Origin: Bdellovibrionota bacterium | GTDB lineage: Bacteria > Bdellovibrionota > Bacteriovoracia > Bacteriovoracales > Bacteriovoracaceae | Assembly (NCBI GenBank): GCA_030828105.1 | Contig: JAURDE010000004.1 | Span: 1 to 43,984, forward strand | Direction of reading: 5' to 3' | DNA: 43,984 bases | Part shown: piece by piece, positions 1 to 8,537 of the stretch | How positions within the stretch are numbered: the stretch's first letter is position 1 | Layout: every line of letters begins with the position of its first letter | Notes under the pieces: model-generated | What the model saw: the letters and a program-made list of their open reading frames with translations, nothing else | Database searches by the model: none | Told to the model about the DNA's origin: nothing | Made by a program: the position numbers and the translations under genes

Positions 1-236
1 AAAGATAAGAGCAATTTCTTTTTTCGAAAAAATAAATAAGTTTGTTTTGTCTTCCATATAATCATAATAATAGGCAATACAATTTCGTGCAATCCATCAT
101 AACAAATTTTAAACCATAGTCCCTTTTCTGGACCTTTTTAGTCAACCGAATTCAATAAGTCATGATAATGAGACTACATTTATTTGGCCTCTATATTGCT
201 TTTACCGCCCAAAAACATAAATGGGAGGTTCTTATT

Positions 237-413
237 ATGAGAAAGTATTCAAAGTTCTTAACAAATCAAGATGGCCAGGGTGTTATGGAATATATTTTAC
301 TTTCTAGCCTGATAGGAATTTTTTGCCTACTAGCACTGAGAAATTATGGTAATGGCCTGAGAAAGCAGATTAACTATTTCAAAAAAGAAATAAATTCACT
401 TCCTCGGCGATAA
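237..413 (+). CDS. Flp-type (type IVb) pilin
   Basis: A 58-residue prepilin, the major subunit candidate of a Tad/Flp pilus. After a short charged leader ending in Asp-Gly (residues 14-15) comes QGVMEYILL, so cleavage after that Gly puts Glu at +5 followed by Tyr, the Flp hallmark. A single hydrophobic helix and a short basic tail follow. The ATG at 237 is preferred over the in-frame ATG at 162 because a strong GGGAGG lies just upstream and because the longer form would add about 25 residues before the prepilin leader. It opens the Tad locus, with the next gene starting two bases after its stop. Family identity is from motif and context, not from a search. Confidence 0.8.
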   Translation: MRKYSKFLTNQDGQGVMEYILLSSLIGIFCLLALRNYGNGLRKQINYFKKEINSLPRR

Positions 414-414
414 A

Positions 415-1221
415 ATGATTTTTAAGATTATTTCGATAACAATAGTCATTGTTTTCGTTTTTCAATTCTGGAATCTATCAATTAATCGCCTCTGTCTAAA
501 AAAGGGAATACTAAATGTCTTTGAGCAAGGAACGAGAACAACTCATAATCATTCCTCATTTATAGGTAATTCCTATAAATGCAAAAATGTTAAAGTGCTT
601 CAAAATGATAGAGGGGCCTTATTAAAAAAAAATGGCCGCTCTTTCATATTAAATTTAAAAAATATTCATGATAAAGGATTTTCAATTTTTGGAATTTTGA
701 TTGTTAATACCTTAATTTCAATACTTATGCTCCAATATTATCAATTTCGCTCTACAGAGTTAAAAATTAATGACCGCTCTATTCACTACCTTTGTTTTGG
801 CAAAGCAGTAAAAACGACCAATAAATACATCGAAAAAACTCTTCATTTGAATAGATTAATTAAAGCAACCAATAAGGTTTCCTTATTACCCCCTTTAAAA
901 GTTAAGGCACAAATAATGAAACAATCACTCCAACGTCTTCAAGATATGTTTCATATTTTATTTTTAAAAAATATAGGAACACAAAAATATTGTTCTTTAA
1001 TAAGCAAACTTAAAATTATAAATAAACCTCCTTTTCTAAGCTCAGCTTTAGGACTGAAAAGAGACTCTCAAGGGGCGGCTCGTATCTCTAGTCTCAAGTG
1101 GGGTTTTGATTTTAAAAGTAAAAGGGGAATAATTTTAAAGGTCATATTCAATCTAAAAAGGTTAGGCGATTTCAAGACAGAGGAAATTCAGAATGGGAAT
1201 TCATATTTATCCTATCATTAG
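415..1221 (+). CDS. Pseudopilin-like Tad locus membrane protein
   Basis: A 268-residue protein that I cannot assign to a named family. Residues 1-23 form one hydrophobic helix. Residues 88-110 (KGFSIFGILIV onward) form a second that resembles a minor prepilin start, with a charged stretch, then Gly, then a hydrophobic run, though without Glu at +5. The rest is basic and soluble-looking. Position directly after the Flp pilin suggests a TadE/TadF-type minor pilin role, possibly two pseudopilin units fused. The last part of its frame overlaps a different open frame (1122-1322) that encodes a much better prepilin segment, so its C-terminus may be affected by a frameshift or by gene overlap. Function is inferred only from context. 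Confidence 0.55.
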   Translation: MIFKIISITIVIVFVFQFWNLSINRLCLKKGILNVFEQGTRTTHNHSSFIGNSYKCKNVKVLQNDRGALLKKNGRSFILNLKNIHDKGFSIFGILIVNTLISILMLQYYQFRSTELKINDRSIHYLCFGKAVKTTNKYIEKTLHLNRLIKATNKVSLLPPLKVKAQIMKQSLQRLQDMFHILFLKNIGTQKYCSLISKLKIINKPPFLSSALGLKRDSQGAARISSLKWGFDFKSKRGIILKVIFNLKRLGDFKTEEIQNGNSYLSYH

Positions 1222-1322
1222 TGGCCTTTATTATTTTATCGGCCTTAAAACTTGAAAAATATTATGAAAAAAGATTATTACAAATTATTCAACATCACCA
1301 AAAAGAGTGGAATCAAATTTAA
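1122..1322 (+). other. Out-of-frame prepilin-like segment without a normal start codon
   Basis: This open frame lies in the -1 frame relative to the preceding gene and has no ATG, GTG or TTG before its hydrophobic core. From about 1161 it reads VRRFQDRG and then NSEWEFIFILSLV (1185 on), a basic leader, a Gly, Glu at +5 and one transmembrane helix: a textbook type IV prepilin signature. It ends with TAA at 1320-1322, running 59 bases into the next gene. It may be joined to the upstream frame by a -1 shift near A-AAA-AGG (1155-1161), be started from a non-standard codon, or reflect a real or sequencing indel. Confidence 0.5.
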
Positions 1323-1719
1323 ACTATTTTTTGCTATTATTACAAGTAATCTGGCCTTACTTCTAACTTTAGAAATTAGTCGTGCCAAACCTGAAGAAAC
1401 GACTTCTTCTCCCCCACCTACACCTTCAGGACATACTCGGTACCAACTACCTATTAAAAGCTTTTTTCCACAAAACGATTTTGAAAAGAAAGTATTGATT
1501 ACCCTTGTAAATCAAAATGGCCAAATCATCTCAAAAAAGGCGATTTTACATCTATTACCTACATGGGATGAAACAGAGAGCTCTCAAATTTATCCCGTCG
1601 ATATACCTCTGGGTGATTCATCTCAAATCATTAAAACATCACAACAACTTTTTTTAGCTTATCCCTTTCAAGAGACGAAAGATTATAAGGAAGAAAATAA
1701 TTATGAAATTGTTTTTTAG
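1264..1719 (+). CDS. Tad locus inner-membrane/periplasmic protein, function unknown
   Basis: About 151 residues: a basic N-terminus, one hydrophobic helix (about residues 20-38 from this start), a Pro/Thr/Ser-rich linker, then a periplasmic domain of about 100 residues. The position between the pilin-like genes and the secretin is where many Tad loci carry CpaB/RcpC, and the topology of one helix plus a periplasmic domain fits, but I see no clear SAF-domain motif. The start could be TTG at 1252 or ATG at 1264. Neither has a strong ribosome site, and both lie inside the out-of-frame prepilin segment, so expression may be coupled. Its 3' end overlaps the next gene by 17 bases. Confidence 0.55.
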   Translation: MKKDYYKLFNITKKSGIKFKLFFAIITSNLALLLTLEISRAKPEETTSSPPPTPSGHTRYQLPIKSFFPQNDFEKKVLITLVNQNGQIISKKAILHLLPTWDETESSQIYPVDIPLGDSSQIIKTSQQLFLAYPFQETKDYKEENNYEIVF

Positions 1720-1990
1720 TCTATTGCTGATTACCCTCAATATTGATGCCAGAGATTATTTCTTAATTACTCATTATAAAGACTACGAAAGAGCGAATAT
1801 AGTATCTCGACTCTTACAAAGAGATTATAAGATACCGTCAGATATGATTCGTATAAAGGAAAAGAAAGTTCCTTGTGATAAGGAGGTCAATACATTTTTT
1901 CAGACTTGCTTAATAGACGGAGAGCCATTGAAATTCCCCGTCCTACGTATGGATTTAATTAAAAAAATGAGTTTTTTATGGAAAAGATAA
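1703..1990 (+). CDS. Small exported Tad locus protein, function unknown
   Basis: A 95-residue protein with a signal peptide-like N-terminus (MKLFFSLLLITLNIDA), then a compact mature part with two Cys residues that could form one disulfide. It is not a family I recognise by name. It overlaps both neighbours (17 bases upstream, 13 bases downstream), which argues for tight co-translation with the secretin gene that follows, and a role in secretin or pilus assembly is the simplest guess. In Bdellovibrio bacteriovorus small exported proteins of the hit locus sit next to Flp genes; whether this is related needs an alignment. Confidence 0.6.
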   Translation: MKLFFSLLLITLNIDARDYFLITHYKDYERANIVSRLLQRDYKIPSDMIRIKEKKVPCDKEVNTFFQTCLIDGEPLKFPVLRMDLIKKMSFLWKR

Positions 1991-3441
1991 GGTCTTATTT
2001 ATCTTCGTGGATTGGAAATTTAGGAGTTGTTCCCTTATTTCTGTCCTTGGCCTTTCTTTTTTGTCCGGCCTTAACTCTTTTATTTTTTCTTCTATTTTCT
2101 GTAACGGCTGTTCTAGAAACCATTTTTCAACTCCTGCAAACAAGATTAATACAGAAGCGTTTTCTACCTTTGGTGAAACCATATGTCAAAGCCACCCCAG
2201 CTATCCTAGTGATTTTTTTCAGTTTTCCTCTATATGGATCCGATAACCTATTGATATCTAAAGGCGAACATTTAGAAATTAAGGCCAATGGTCTCACTAA
2301 ATTTACGCTAAGCAACAAAGATATCCTCTCCGCAAAATTCCTTCCTAAGACCCAATCTCTTTTGATCAAGGGAAAAGGGCTTGGCTATAGCGAGCTTTGG
2401 TATTGGCCCCAAAGCGGTAAAAAGAAGACTTTTGGGGTTTATGTTCTTTCAAAGAGAAGACAGTTAAAACTCACCCATCTGGCAGACACTCTAAAAAACT
2501 TAGGTCTTCGGGTTAGTTTTAAGGGGGCCTTGATATATGTTAAAGGAGATATAAGTGACTTTTCTCATTATCAAGTTATAAAAGAACTTAAAAAGAAATA
2601 TTCCAAAGATCTATATTTACAAGTTCGTCTCTCGAACTCTCTTTCAAAAAAGCTTACTCTCGAAATCTACCGCTCATTTTGGGATGAGTATATAGAGGAT
2701 GTTAAATGTCGTTTAGAATATATAAAGTATGAATGTATTTATGATCAAGGACAAAAACTTTCTCAAGGAATGCTCTCTCATTTAAAAAATAAATACATCA
2801 TTGATATCATTAGTATTAAAAACTTCAACCAACATCAAAACTTTGAACTTCACTTTAAGCTCATTCAACTGGAAAACCTTCGTGGAGAAAATGTTGACTT
2901 AGGTCTTTCTCAGATTGAAAGTGAACTTGATTCTTTTTTTATCATGGATCTGAAATCAATAGTGAAGAAAAATAGCGTTATTTTACAAAAAAGAAATATT
3001 GATATCTCCGTTCTCGTAGATCATAAAATGATTCTTCAACTTAATAAAAAAAGCAGTATAGAGTTTGGTAATGAGTCTTCATTTCCTATTCAAGCAAATC
3101 AATCTATTGCCCTTGCTTGGAAATTTAATGGTCTAAAGCTCGATACTGTCCTCAAAAAATCTGGTGAGTTCTATCACCTTAAGTACTCGACAATGCTAAC
3201 AAATCCTTCCCAACAAGGTAGCTCTATTAAAGGTAGTAAAAGTTCATCGACGATCAGCTTAAGACCAAACAAAACACAACAATTATTTGAACTAGGTATA
3301 AAAACTCTTAATGAACAAAAGTCTCAATTTCCAACTTTAGGTCAAATACCTTTACTGGGATATCTTTTCCAAGCAAATGCTCAAATGGAAAATACTCGTA
3401 AAGTAGTCGCATTAGTCAAACTTAAAAGAGCTTACCAATGA
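1978..3441 (+). CDS. cpaC: CpaC/RcpA-type secretin of the Tad pilus
   Basis: The outer-membrane channel candidate of the Tad machine, 487 residues. Residues about 90-145 match the N-terminal domain of pilus secretins (LLISKGEHLEIKANG, a short beta-rich domain ending GLGYSELWYW). The C-terminus has the secretin signature FPTLGQIPLLGYLFQ (about 452-466) followed by a strand-forming VVALVKLK. An odd feature is the N-terminus: a hydrophobic segment of about 35 residues (16-50) precedes a second one (74-86) that ends at a plausible signal peptidase site (LYG-SD). A GTG at codon 67 would give a normal signal peptide, but no good ribosome site precedes it. It overlaps cpaF by four bases. Confidence 0.8.
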   Translation: MEKIRSYLSSWIGNLGVVPLFLSLAFLFCPALTLLFFLLFSVTAVLETIFQLLQTRLIQKRFLPLVKPYVKATPAILVIFFSFPLYGSDNLLISKGEHLEIKANGLTKFTLSNKDILSAKFLPKTQSLLIKGKGLGYSELWYWPQSGKKKTFGVYVLSKRRQLKLTHLADTLKNLGLRVSFKGALIYVKGDISDFSHYQVIKELKKKYSKDLYLQVRLSNSLSKKLTLEIYRSFWDEYIEDVKCRLEYIKYECIYDQGQKLSQGMLSHLKNKYIIDIISIKNFNQHQNFELHFKLIQLENLRGENVDLGLSQIESELDSFFIMDLKSIVKKNSVILQKRNIDISVLVDHKMILQLNKKSSIEFGNESSFPIQANQSIALAWKFNGLKLDTVLKKSGEFYHLKYSTMLTNPSQQGSSIKGSKSSSTISLRPNKTQQLFELGIKTLNEQKSQFPTLGQIPLLGYLFQANAQMENTRKVVALVKLKRAYQ

Positions 3442-4481
3442 TTCCGGACAATATTTATTCAATGATAAATAATTTAATAGCACAATCAGAAATATCTTAT
3501 CCAGAGGAGCTTATAAAGAAACAACCTCATTTAGAAAAATATTGTCAAAATATATTTAATCTCATGTTTTTGGATAATATTTATTACAACTATCCATCTT
3601 GGAATGAAATTTTATTATTTGATCATCAAAATATTCATATAGAGCAAGACCTCGAGGTATTTAACCAAAAACTTATTGACTTAACTCAAGAAGAATTACA
3701 GTTAGCGTTTGAAGTATTGGCCATAAAAAACAATATTTTCTGGAATGATCAAAGTCCTTTTGTCAGTTTCACTTTCACATGGAAGAAAACCGAAATAAGA
3801 TGCACTCTACTCCATCACACTTTAACTACTCATAAAAGATCACGTGCTTTTTTTAGAAAGATAAGCACAGAGGCCTTTGACCTTAATAAGTTTTCTGAAG
3901 ATGGGCAGCAAGATCTTTTATTTGAAAAACTCATGGCCGAAAAACGAAATATCTTAGTATGTGGTGAAACAGGTTCTGGAAAAACATCTTTTTTAAGATC
4001 GTTACTTACGCTCATAAAAGAGCATGAGCATATTATTACAATAGAAGATACAAAAGAGCTGCTGGCCCAAAAGAGTCACCAAACTTCCCTCATCGCTGAC
4101 GAGCAAAAGAAAAACCAGACGATGAACCAGCTCCTTACTTTTGGCCTTCGTTTAAGACCCTCTCGAATTATTGTGGGCGAAATCAGATCCCATGAGGCCA
4201 TTACTTATCTCATGGCCATGAACACTGGTCATAAAGGAATTGTTTCAACGATCCATGCCAATTCGGCCGTTGATGGTGTCAGCAGGCTGGCCCTACTTAT
4301 TTGCCTCTATTCTGGCCTTAAAAATGTTTCGTACGAAATCATACATCAACTCATTTGTCGAAATATTGACGTCATCATTTATCTTGAAAAAAGAAAAATA
4401 AAAGAAATTATTGAAGTACGAGGAAGTGATGGAAAAAATGCCTTTTACGAATATTTATGGCCCAAAGAAAAGCTTCTCTAG
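3438..4481 (+). CDS. cpaF: CpaF/TadA pilus assembly ATPase
   Basis: A 347-residue secretion ATPase that powers Tad pilus assembly from the cytoplasm. Visible in order: Walker A GETGSGKT (176-183), Asp box TIEDT (201-205), Walker B-like RIIVGEIR (243-250) and His box GHKGIVSTIHAN (264-275). The VGEIR and STIHAN forms are typical of CpaF/TadA rather than of PilB or GspE. At 347 residues it is shorter than most CpaF proteins, with a reduced N-terminal part. Translation is coupled to the secretin through an ATGA overlap. Its last 27 bases overlap the convergent aspartokinase gene, so there is no room for a normal terminator. Confidence 0.92.
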   Translation: MIPDNIYSMINNLIAQSEISYPEELIKKQPHLEKYCQNIFNLMFLDNIYYNYPSWNEILLFDHQNIHIEQDLEVFNQKLIDLTQEELQLAFEVLAIKNNIFWNDQSPFVSFTFTWKKTEIRCTLLHHTLTTHKRSRAFFRKISTEAFDLNKFSEDGQQDLLFEKLMAEKRNILVCGETGSGKTSFLRSLLTLIKEHEHIITIEDTKELLAQKSHQTSLIADEQKKNQTMNQLLTFGLRLRPSRIIVGEIRSHEAITYLMAMNTGHKGIVSTIHANSAVDGVSRLALLICLYSGLKNVSYEIIHQLICRNIDVIIYLEKRKIKEIIEVRGSDGKNAFYEYLWPKEKLL

Positions 4482-5753
4482 TCGTGAACAATCGAAATGA
4501 TCTTTTGCCGATGAAGTTATAAGCCCAATAAAGTTTTTACGGTACTCTACAACTTCAAATGTTTTTCCTTCTTTTTCATACTCCTCAAGGACATTATCAA
4601 GAGGTTGTTTTAGACAAAGAAGTTCATCTCCAACCAAATTAATCATAATTTGGTTAGTAAATATGACCGGACAGCAAAATTCCTTAAGCTTGCTCACAAA
4701 ACTACTAATTTTTTCATTATTTTCTAAAATAACGGATTTATAAGAAAGAAACAAAGGATGTATTTTGCACTGATCTAATAAAGCTTTAATGTTTTCTAAT
4801 CCATGCTCATTACTTGATACATCAGAGTTAAAGGCAATATTTATCTGAGTAATATTTTCTTTGATGGCCATTCCTAGACGCTTTAACTCTTTGTTACCTT
4901 CAGAAGAAATAATTGTACCACCTTTTTGGGGATCACTGGTTTGGCCTACAAAAACTCTCGTTCTATTTTTATTAATAGGCTCTATTGTTCTTTTAAAAAG
5001 AACTTTCATACCAGATTTAGCAAGAGTGTCGGCCTGTTCATAAGAGAGATGATCTAGTCTCTTGGCATTTTCAAAACGATGAGGGTCTCTATCATAAATC
5101 CCATCAACATCTGTCCATATCTCTAAAATCTCTGAATCCAAGGCAGAAGCAAAAAGAGAAGCAGAGAAATCAGAACCTTCGCGTCCCAACGTAGTGATAT
5201 TTTTTTCTTCATTTTGGCCCAAAAATCCTTGGGTAATAACAAGAGCTTCTGGTGCAAGCTTTTCGAATCTCTTTTTTATATTTCTGTGCGTTTCATCTTG
5301 TAATGGATCAGCTTCACCGTAAAAAGAGTTTGTTTGTATCAGCTCATAGGCATGATCAAAAATAACTTCTCTTGGGGCCAAAACCTCTTGAGCTTTTCTA
5401 TAAAAGATAAAGGATGAAAGCCTTTCTCCAAAAGAAAGAAGTTGATCCCTAAGGTGATTCTGAGTTCTATGATTAAGACATTCTTTGGCCTGAGTCTCCA
5501 AATCATCCATATAGATCTGACAGAGATGATATATCCCTAGTTCTCTGGCCAAGTCTCTGTGTTTATTAAAAACATCTTTTATAAGAGAATGTGGTTCTTT
5601 CGAATTCCAAATTATTTCTAATTCATTGGTTGTCTTTCCGCTAGCAGAAACAATAACGACGCTTCTTTGTCGGTTTTCTTTTAATATAGCAAGACAATTT
5701 AATATAGAGGAAGCATCCTTAACGCTACTTCCTCCAAACTTAGAAACAATCAT
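4455..5753 (-). CDS. lysC: Aspartate kinase (aspartokinase)
   Basis: Catalyses phosphorylation of L-aspartate, the first step towards lysine, threonine, methionine and diaminopimelate. The kinase domain starts with KFGGSSV (5-11) and carries GREGSDFSAS (190-199) and WTDVDGIYDRDP (213-224), all typical. Residues from about 290 to the end form the regulatory ACT region, suggesting feedback control by an amino acid. At 432 residues it is a monofunctional enzyme with no homoserine dehydrogenase domain. It lies seven bases after ettA and is probably on the same transcript. The 3' end overlaps cpaF on the other strand by 27 bases. Confidence 0.93.
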   Translation of the reverse strand: MIVSKFGGSSVKDASSILNCLAILKENRQRSVVIVSASGKTTNELEIIWNSKEPHSLIKDVFNKHRDLARELGIYHLCQIYMDDLETQAKECLNHRTQNHLRDQLLSFGERLSSFIFYRKAQEVLAPREVIFDHAYELIQTNSFYGEADPLQDETHRNIKKRFEKLAPEALVITQGFLGQNEEKNITTLGREGSDFSASLFASALDSEILEIWTDVDGIYDRDPHRFENAKRLDHLSYEQADTLAKSGMKVLFKRTIEPINKNRTRVFVGQTSDPQKGGTIISSEGNKELKRLGMAIKENITQINIAFNSDVSSNEHGLENIKALLDQCKIHPLFLSYKSVILENNEKISSFVSKLKEFCCPVIFTNQIMINLVGDELLCLKQPLDNVLEEYEKEGKTFEVVEYRKNFIGLITSSAKDHFDCSRLEKLFFGP

Positions 5754-5760
5754 AGTGAGA

Positions 5761-7437
5761 TTAATCCCTTTTTAATTTCTTATATCCAATTCTAGATGGC
5801 GTTAAGGCCTTATCTCCTAGCCTCTTTCTTTTATCTTCTTCGTACTCAGAAAAGTTTCCATCAAACCATACGACCTCTGAATCTCCTTCAAAGGCAAGAA
5901 TATGTGTTGCTATTCTATCTAAGAAAAAACGATCGTGGGAAATAACAACGGCACAACCAGCATAATCAATGAGTGCGCCTTCTAAGGCCCTTAGGGTATT
6001 AACATCCAAATCATTGGTTGGTTCGTCCAGTAGAAGAACATTTCCTTCTTCCCTTAGCATTTTAGCAAGAAAGACACGGTTTCTTTCACCACCGGATAAT
6101 TCTGTGGTTCTTTTTTGCTGTTCATCACCTGTAAAATTAAATTTAGCAATATAGGCCCTGGTATTGATATCTCTATCACCAATCTTGATAAACTCAGTGC
6201 CCCCACTTATGGCCTGGTAAACAGTTTCATTGGGGTCTAGATCCCTACTTTGATCAACATAGGAAAGTTTAACAGTTTCTCCCACAACAAAGTTTCCGGC
6301 ATCTGGTTTTTCCTGATCTGTAATCATTCGAAAAAGTGTGGTCTTACCAGCACCATTAGGCCCAATAATCCCGACGATTCCACCTGGAGGTAATTTAAAG
6401 CTAAGGTTCTCATAGAGAAGTTTATCTCCAAATGCTTTTTGAATATTCTGGGCCTCGATAACGACATCCCCTAGCCTAGGTCCTGGAGGTATAAAGAGCT
6501 CATTTGTCTCTTTATATTTTTCTTTTTGATTTTTAAGCCTATCTTCGTACTCTCTAATTCTTGCTTTTGATTTTGCTCTTCTCGCTTTAGGTGGCGATTT
6601 AATCCATTCAAGCTCTTCTTTCATTGCCTTTTGTTTTTTAGACTCAGACTTCTCTTCTTGGGCCAGACGTTGTGACTTTTGCTCAAGCCAAGAGGTGTAA
6701 TTTCCTTCAAATGGAATACCTTCGCCTCTATCAAGCTCTAAAATCCATCCAGCAACGTTATCTAAAAAGTAACGGTCGTGAGTAACAGCGATGACCGTCC
6801 CTTTATAGTTTTGAAGATGGCGCTCTAGCCACCATACTGTTTCAGCATCAAGATGGTTGGTTGGCTCATCTAAAAGTAAGACATCTGGCTCCTGAAGTAA
6901 CAGTCTACATAAAGCGACTCGTCGTTTTTCACCACCAGAGAGAACGCCAATTTTCTGATCCTGCGGTGGACAACGTAAAGCTTCCATAGCAAGTTCTAAC
7001 CTGCTATCTAGATCCCAGGCATTAGCAGCATCAAGCTTATCTTGTAACTTTGCCTGCCTGGCCAAAAGTGTATCAAAGTCTGCATTAGGGTCTTCAAAGC
7101 CTGCATTAACCTCATCCCATTCTTTAAGTAGGGCAACAACTTCTTTAGCTCCTTCTTCAACAATTTCTCTAACTGTTTTTTCAGGGTCAAGCTTCGGTTC
7201 TTGCTCAAGGATACCGATCGTATATCCTTTAGAAAGCACGGCCTCACCAAGGTGATCATCATCTAGGCCTGCAAGAATTCTTAGGAGGGTTGATTTACCT
7301 GCGCCGTTTAAACCAAGAACACCGATTTTGGCCCCATAGTAGTATCCAAGAGTAATATTCTTTAGAACATACTTTTGCCCATAGACTTTAGAAACTCGGT
7401 TCATTGAATAGATTATTTGCTTATCGTTTAATGCCAT
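5761..7437 (-). CDS. ettA: Energy-dependent translational throttle protein EttA (ABC-F)
   Basis: A cytoplasmic ABC-F ATPase of 558 residues that binds the ribosomal E site and gates the first elongation step according to the ATP/ADP ratio. It has two nucleotide-binding domains and no membrane segment. Domain 1 has Walker A GLNGAGKST (42-50), LSGGEKRR and LLLDEPTNHLD; domain 2 has GPNGAGKTT, LSGGERNR and LLLDEPTNDLD. The charged linker between them, rich in Lys and Arg, and the overall length match EttA more closely than Uup or YheS. AAGGA lies eight bases before the ATG. It sits ten bases behind the TadB-like gene and seven ahead of lysC. Confidence 0.93.
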   Translation of the reverse strand: MALNDKQIIYSMNRVSKVYGQKYVLKNITLGYYYGAKIGVLGLNGAGKSTLLRILAGLDDDHLGEAVLSKGYTIGILEQEPKLDPEKTVREIVEEGAKEVVALLKEWDEVNAGFEDPNADFDTLLARQAKLQDKLDAANAWDLDSRLELAMEALRCPPQDQKIGVLSGGEKRRVALCRLLLQEPDVLLLDEPTNHLDAETVWWLERHLQNYKGTVIAVTHDRYFLDNVAGWILELDRGEGIPFEGNYTSWLEQKSQRLAQEEKSESKKQKAMKEELEWIKSPPKARRAKSKARIREYEDRLKNQKEKYKETNELFIPPGPRLGDVVIEAQNIQKAFGDKLLYENLSFKLPPGGIVGIIGPNGAGKTTLFRMITDQEKPDAGNFVVGETVKLSYVDQSRDLDPNETVYQAISGGTEFIKIGDRDINTRAYIAKFNFTGDEQQKRTTELSGGERNRVFLAKMLREEGNVLLLDEPTNDLDVNTLRALEGALIDYAGCAVVISHDRFFLDRIATHILAFEGDSEVVWFDGNFSEYEEDKRKRLGDKALTPSRIGYKKLKRD

Positions 7438-7447
7438 TTTTATTCCT

Positions 7448-8299
7448 TTATATAAGTGTATTCATTAAATACGCTAAGAAGCAAAAATACGAAGAAAGGA
7501 AGAAGAAAACAAGAGTAAATAGCCTTAGAGCGCTCAATAATTGTAAGAATTTCTCAAAACTATGGGAAAGGTTTATCCATGTTTGGCAGATGAGCTCTAA
7601 AATATCCTCCTCTATAGCTTGTCCAAGCTTATGCCACCTCTTAAGCATATGAGTTATCTCTTTTTGTTCTTGTTTTGTGAGATTTTCAACTGTTTTGATT
7701 CCACTTTTACGCAAGACTTCTTGATAGGCGAGGCCACTTTTGTAGAGGCAGAGAAAAGTGTAGAAAGCATAGTGCTTCGCATCAAAACCTTTAAAGATTT
7801 TATTTTCTAGAAAAAGAGCGCCTAATCTATAAAATATGAGACCTATTGCCTGGAGTAGAATCAAAAAGACCATTAAATGACCTGAAGGCGTCCATGACAA
7901 AGTTTTAATACTCATGCCTACCATGAACCATACAATAATACTTGTAAGAATAAATTGAAGGACTCCACTATGATTGATCCGTCGAAGTTTGGTATCAAAA
8001 TCTTTGTGTTTAAATAGTCCTTCACGTATATGGCCAAAACAAAGCTTAGGGCAATAGCCATAGGTACGTTGAAAATTTAACAGAATCGAAACCAGGTCAG
8101 TGTAAAATTTGTACTTTTTAAGTTTCGCCCATTTAGAAAGTGACGACTCGAAAGGATACTGGGGTCTCCACCATCGTAAGAATTCTAAATGATTATCAAT
8201 GAGTTTTGAGTGGTTGCTGGGTAAAAAGATTAAAAAAATCTCTCTGCCCCAATATATGAGGATCAGAAATAGAAAGTAAGTGGCAGAAGTTTTCATCAT
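7448..8299 (-). CDS. Putative TadB/TadC-like (T2SSF-type) inner-membrane protein
   Basis: About 283 residues from the ATG-ATG pair at 8299/8296; a longer TTG start at 8362 would run through the divergent gene. Topology is one N-terminal helix, a soluble part, two central helices, a cytoplasmic domain and a final helix, the order seen in TadB/TadC. The domain before the last helix has the T2SSF look: KSGLAYQEVLRKSGI, then a spaced KLGQAIEEDILEL, then a hydrophobic end. This would fill the platform role absent from the Tad locus 3 kb away, but the assignment rests on topology and weak motif likeness only. It is followed at ten bases by ettA, so it probably heads that operon. Confidence 0.5.
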   Translation of the reverse strand: MMKTSATYFLFLILIYWGREIFLIFLPSNHSKLIDNHLEFLRWWRPQYPFESSLSKWAKLKKYKFYTDLVSILLNFQRTYGYCPKLCFGHIREGLFKHKDFDTKLRRINHSGVLQFILTSIIVWFMVGMSIKTLSWTPSGHLMVFLILLQAIGLIFYRLGALFLENKIFKGFDAKHYAFYTFLCLYKSGLAYQEVLRKSGIKTVENLTKQEQKEITHMLKRWHKLGQAIEEDILELICQTWINLSHSFEKFLQLLSALRLFTLVFFFLSSYFCFLAYLMNTLI

Positions 8300-8330
8300 G
8301 TGGCAATATATATGCAACTCAAGGACCAAT

Positions 8331-8537
8331 ATGGACAATGTAGATCTAGAGAGTAAGGCCAAAAAGCTGTCAAAACTTTGTCAGATGATTAACCCTTATG
8401 AAAAGTTAGCAAAAGAGACAAGAGATGAATTATTTAGGCTTGGTATCGTCAATTTTGAGGATCCCTTTGCTATTACTAACGAGTTGCTCATTCTTCTGGA
8501 AGAAGTTGATGAAGAACTAAAAAAGCTAAAACATTGA
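8331..8537 (+). CDS. Small acidic helical protein, unknown function
   Basis: A 68-residue acidic, Leu/Glu/Lys-rich protein with no membrane segment, probably all helical. I do not recognise it. The start is taken as the ATG at 8331 because AAGGA lies about eight bases upstream and because an upstream in-frame start at 8280 would run into the divergent TadB-like gene. Its TGA stop overlaps the TTG start of the rRNA methyltransferase, so the two are translationally coupled and the small protein may assist or regulate the methyltransferase. Confidence 0.65.
   Translation: MDNVDLESKAKKLSKLCQMINPYEKLAKETRDELFRLGIVNFEDPFAITNELLILLEEVDEELKKLKH

Noticed and set aside
57-62. TATAAT upstream of the Flp pilin gene
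   Set aside because: No matching -35 box at normal spacing and the leader would be about 170 bases in a very AT-rich stretch, so chance is likely.
119-135. GTCC/GGAC hairpin followed by TTTTT upstream of the pilin gene
   Set aside because: The stem is only four bases and would not stop transcription well; kept out as a terminator or attenuator.
7404-7652. Plus-strand open frame over the end of the TadB-like gene and the start of ettA
   Set aside because: It is a shadow of two minus-strand genes, with no ribosome site or recognisable protein features.
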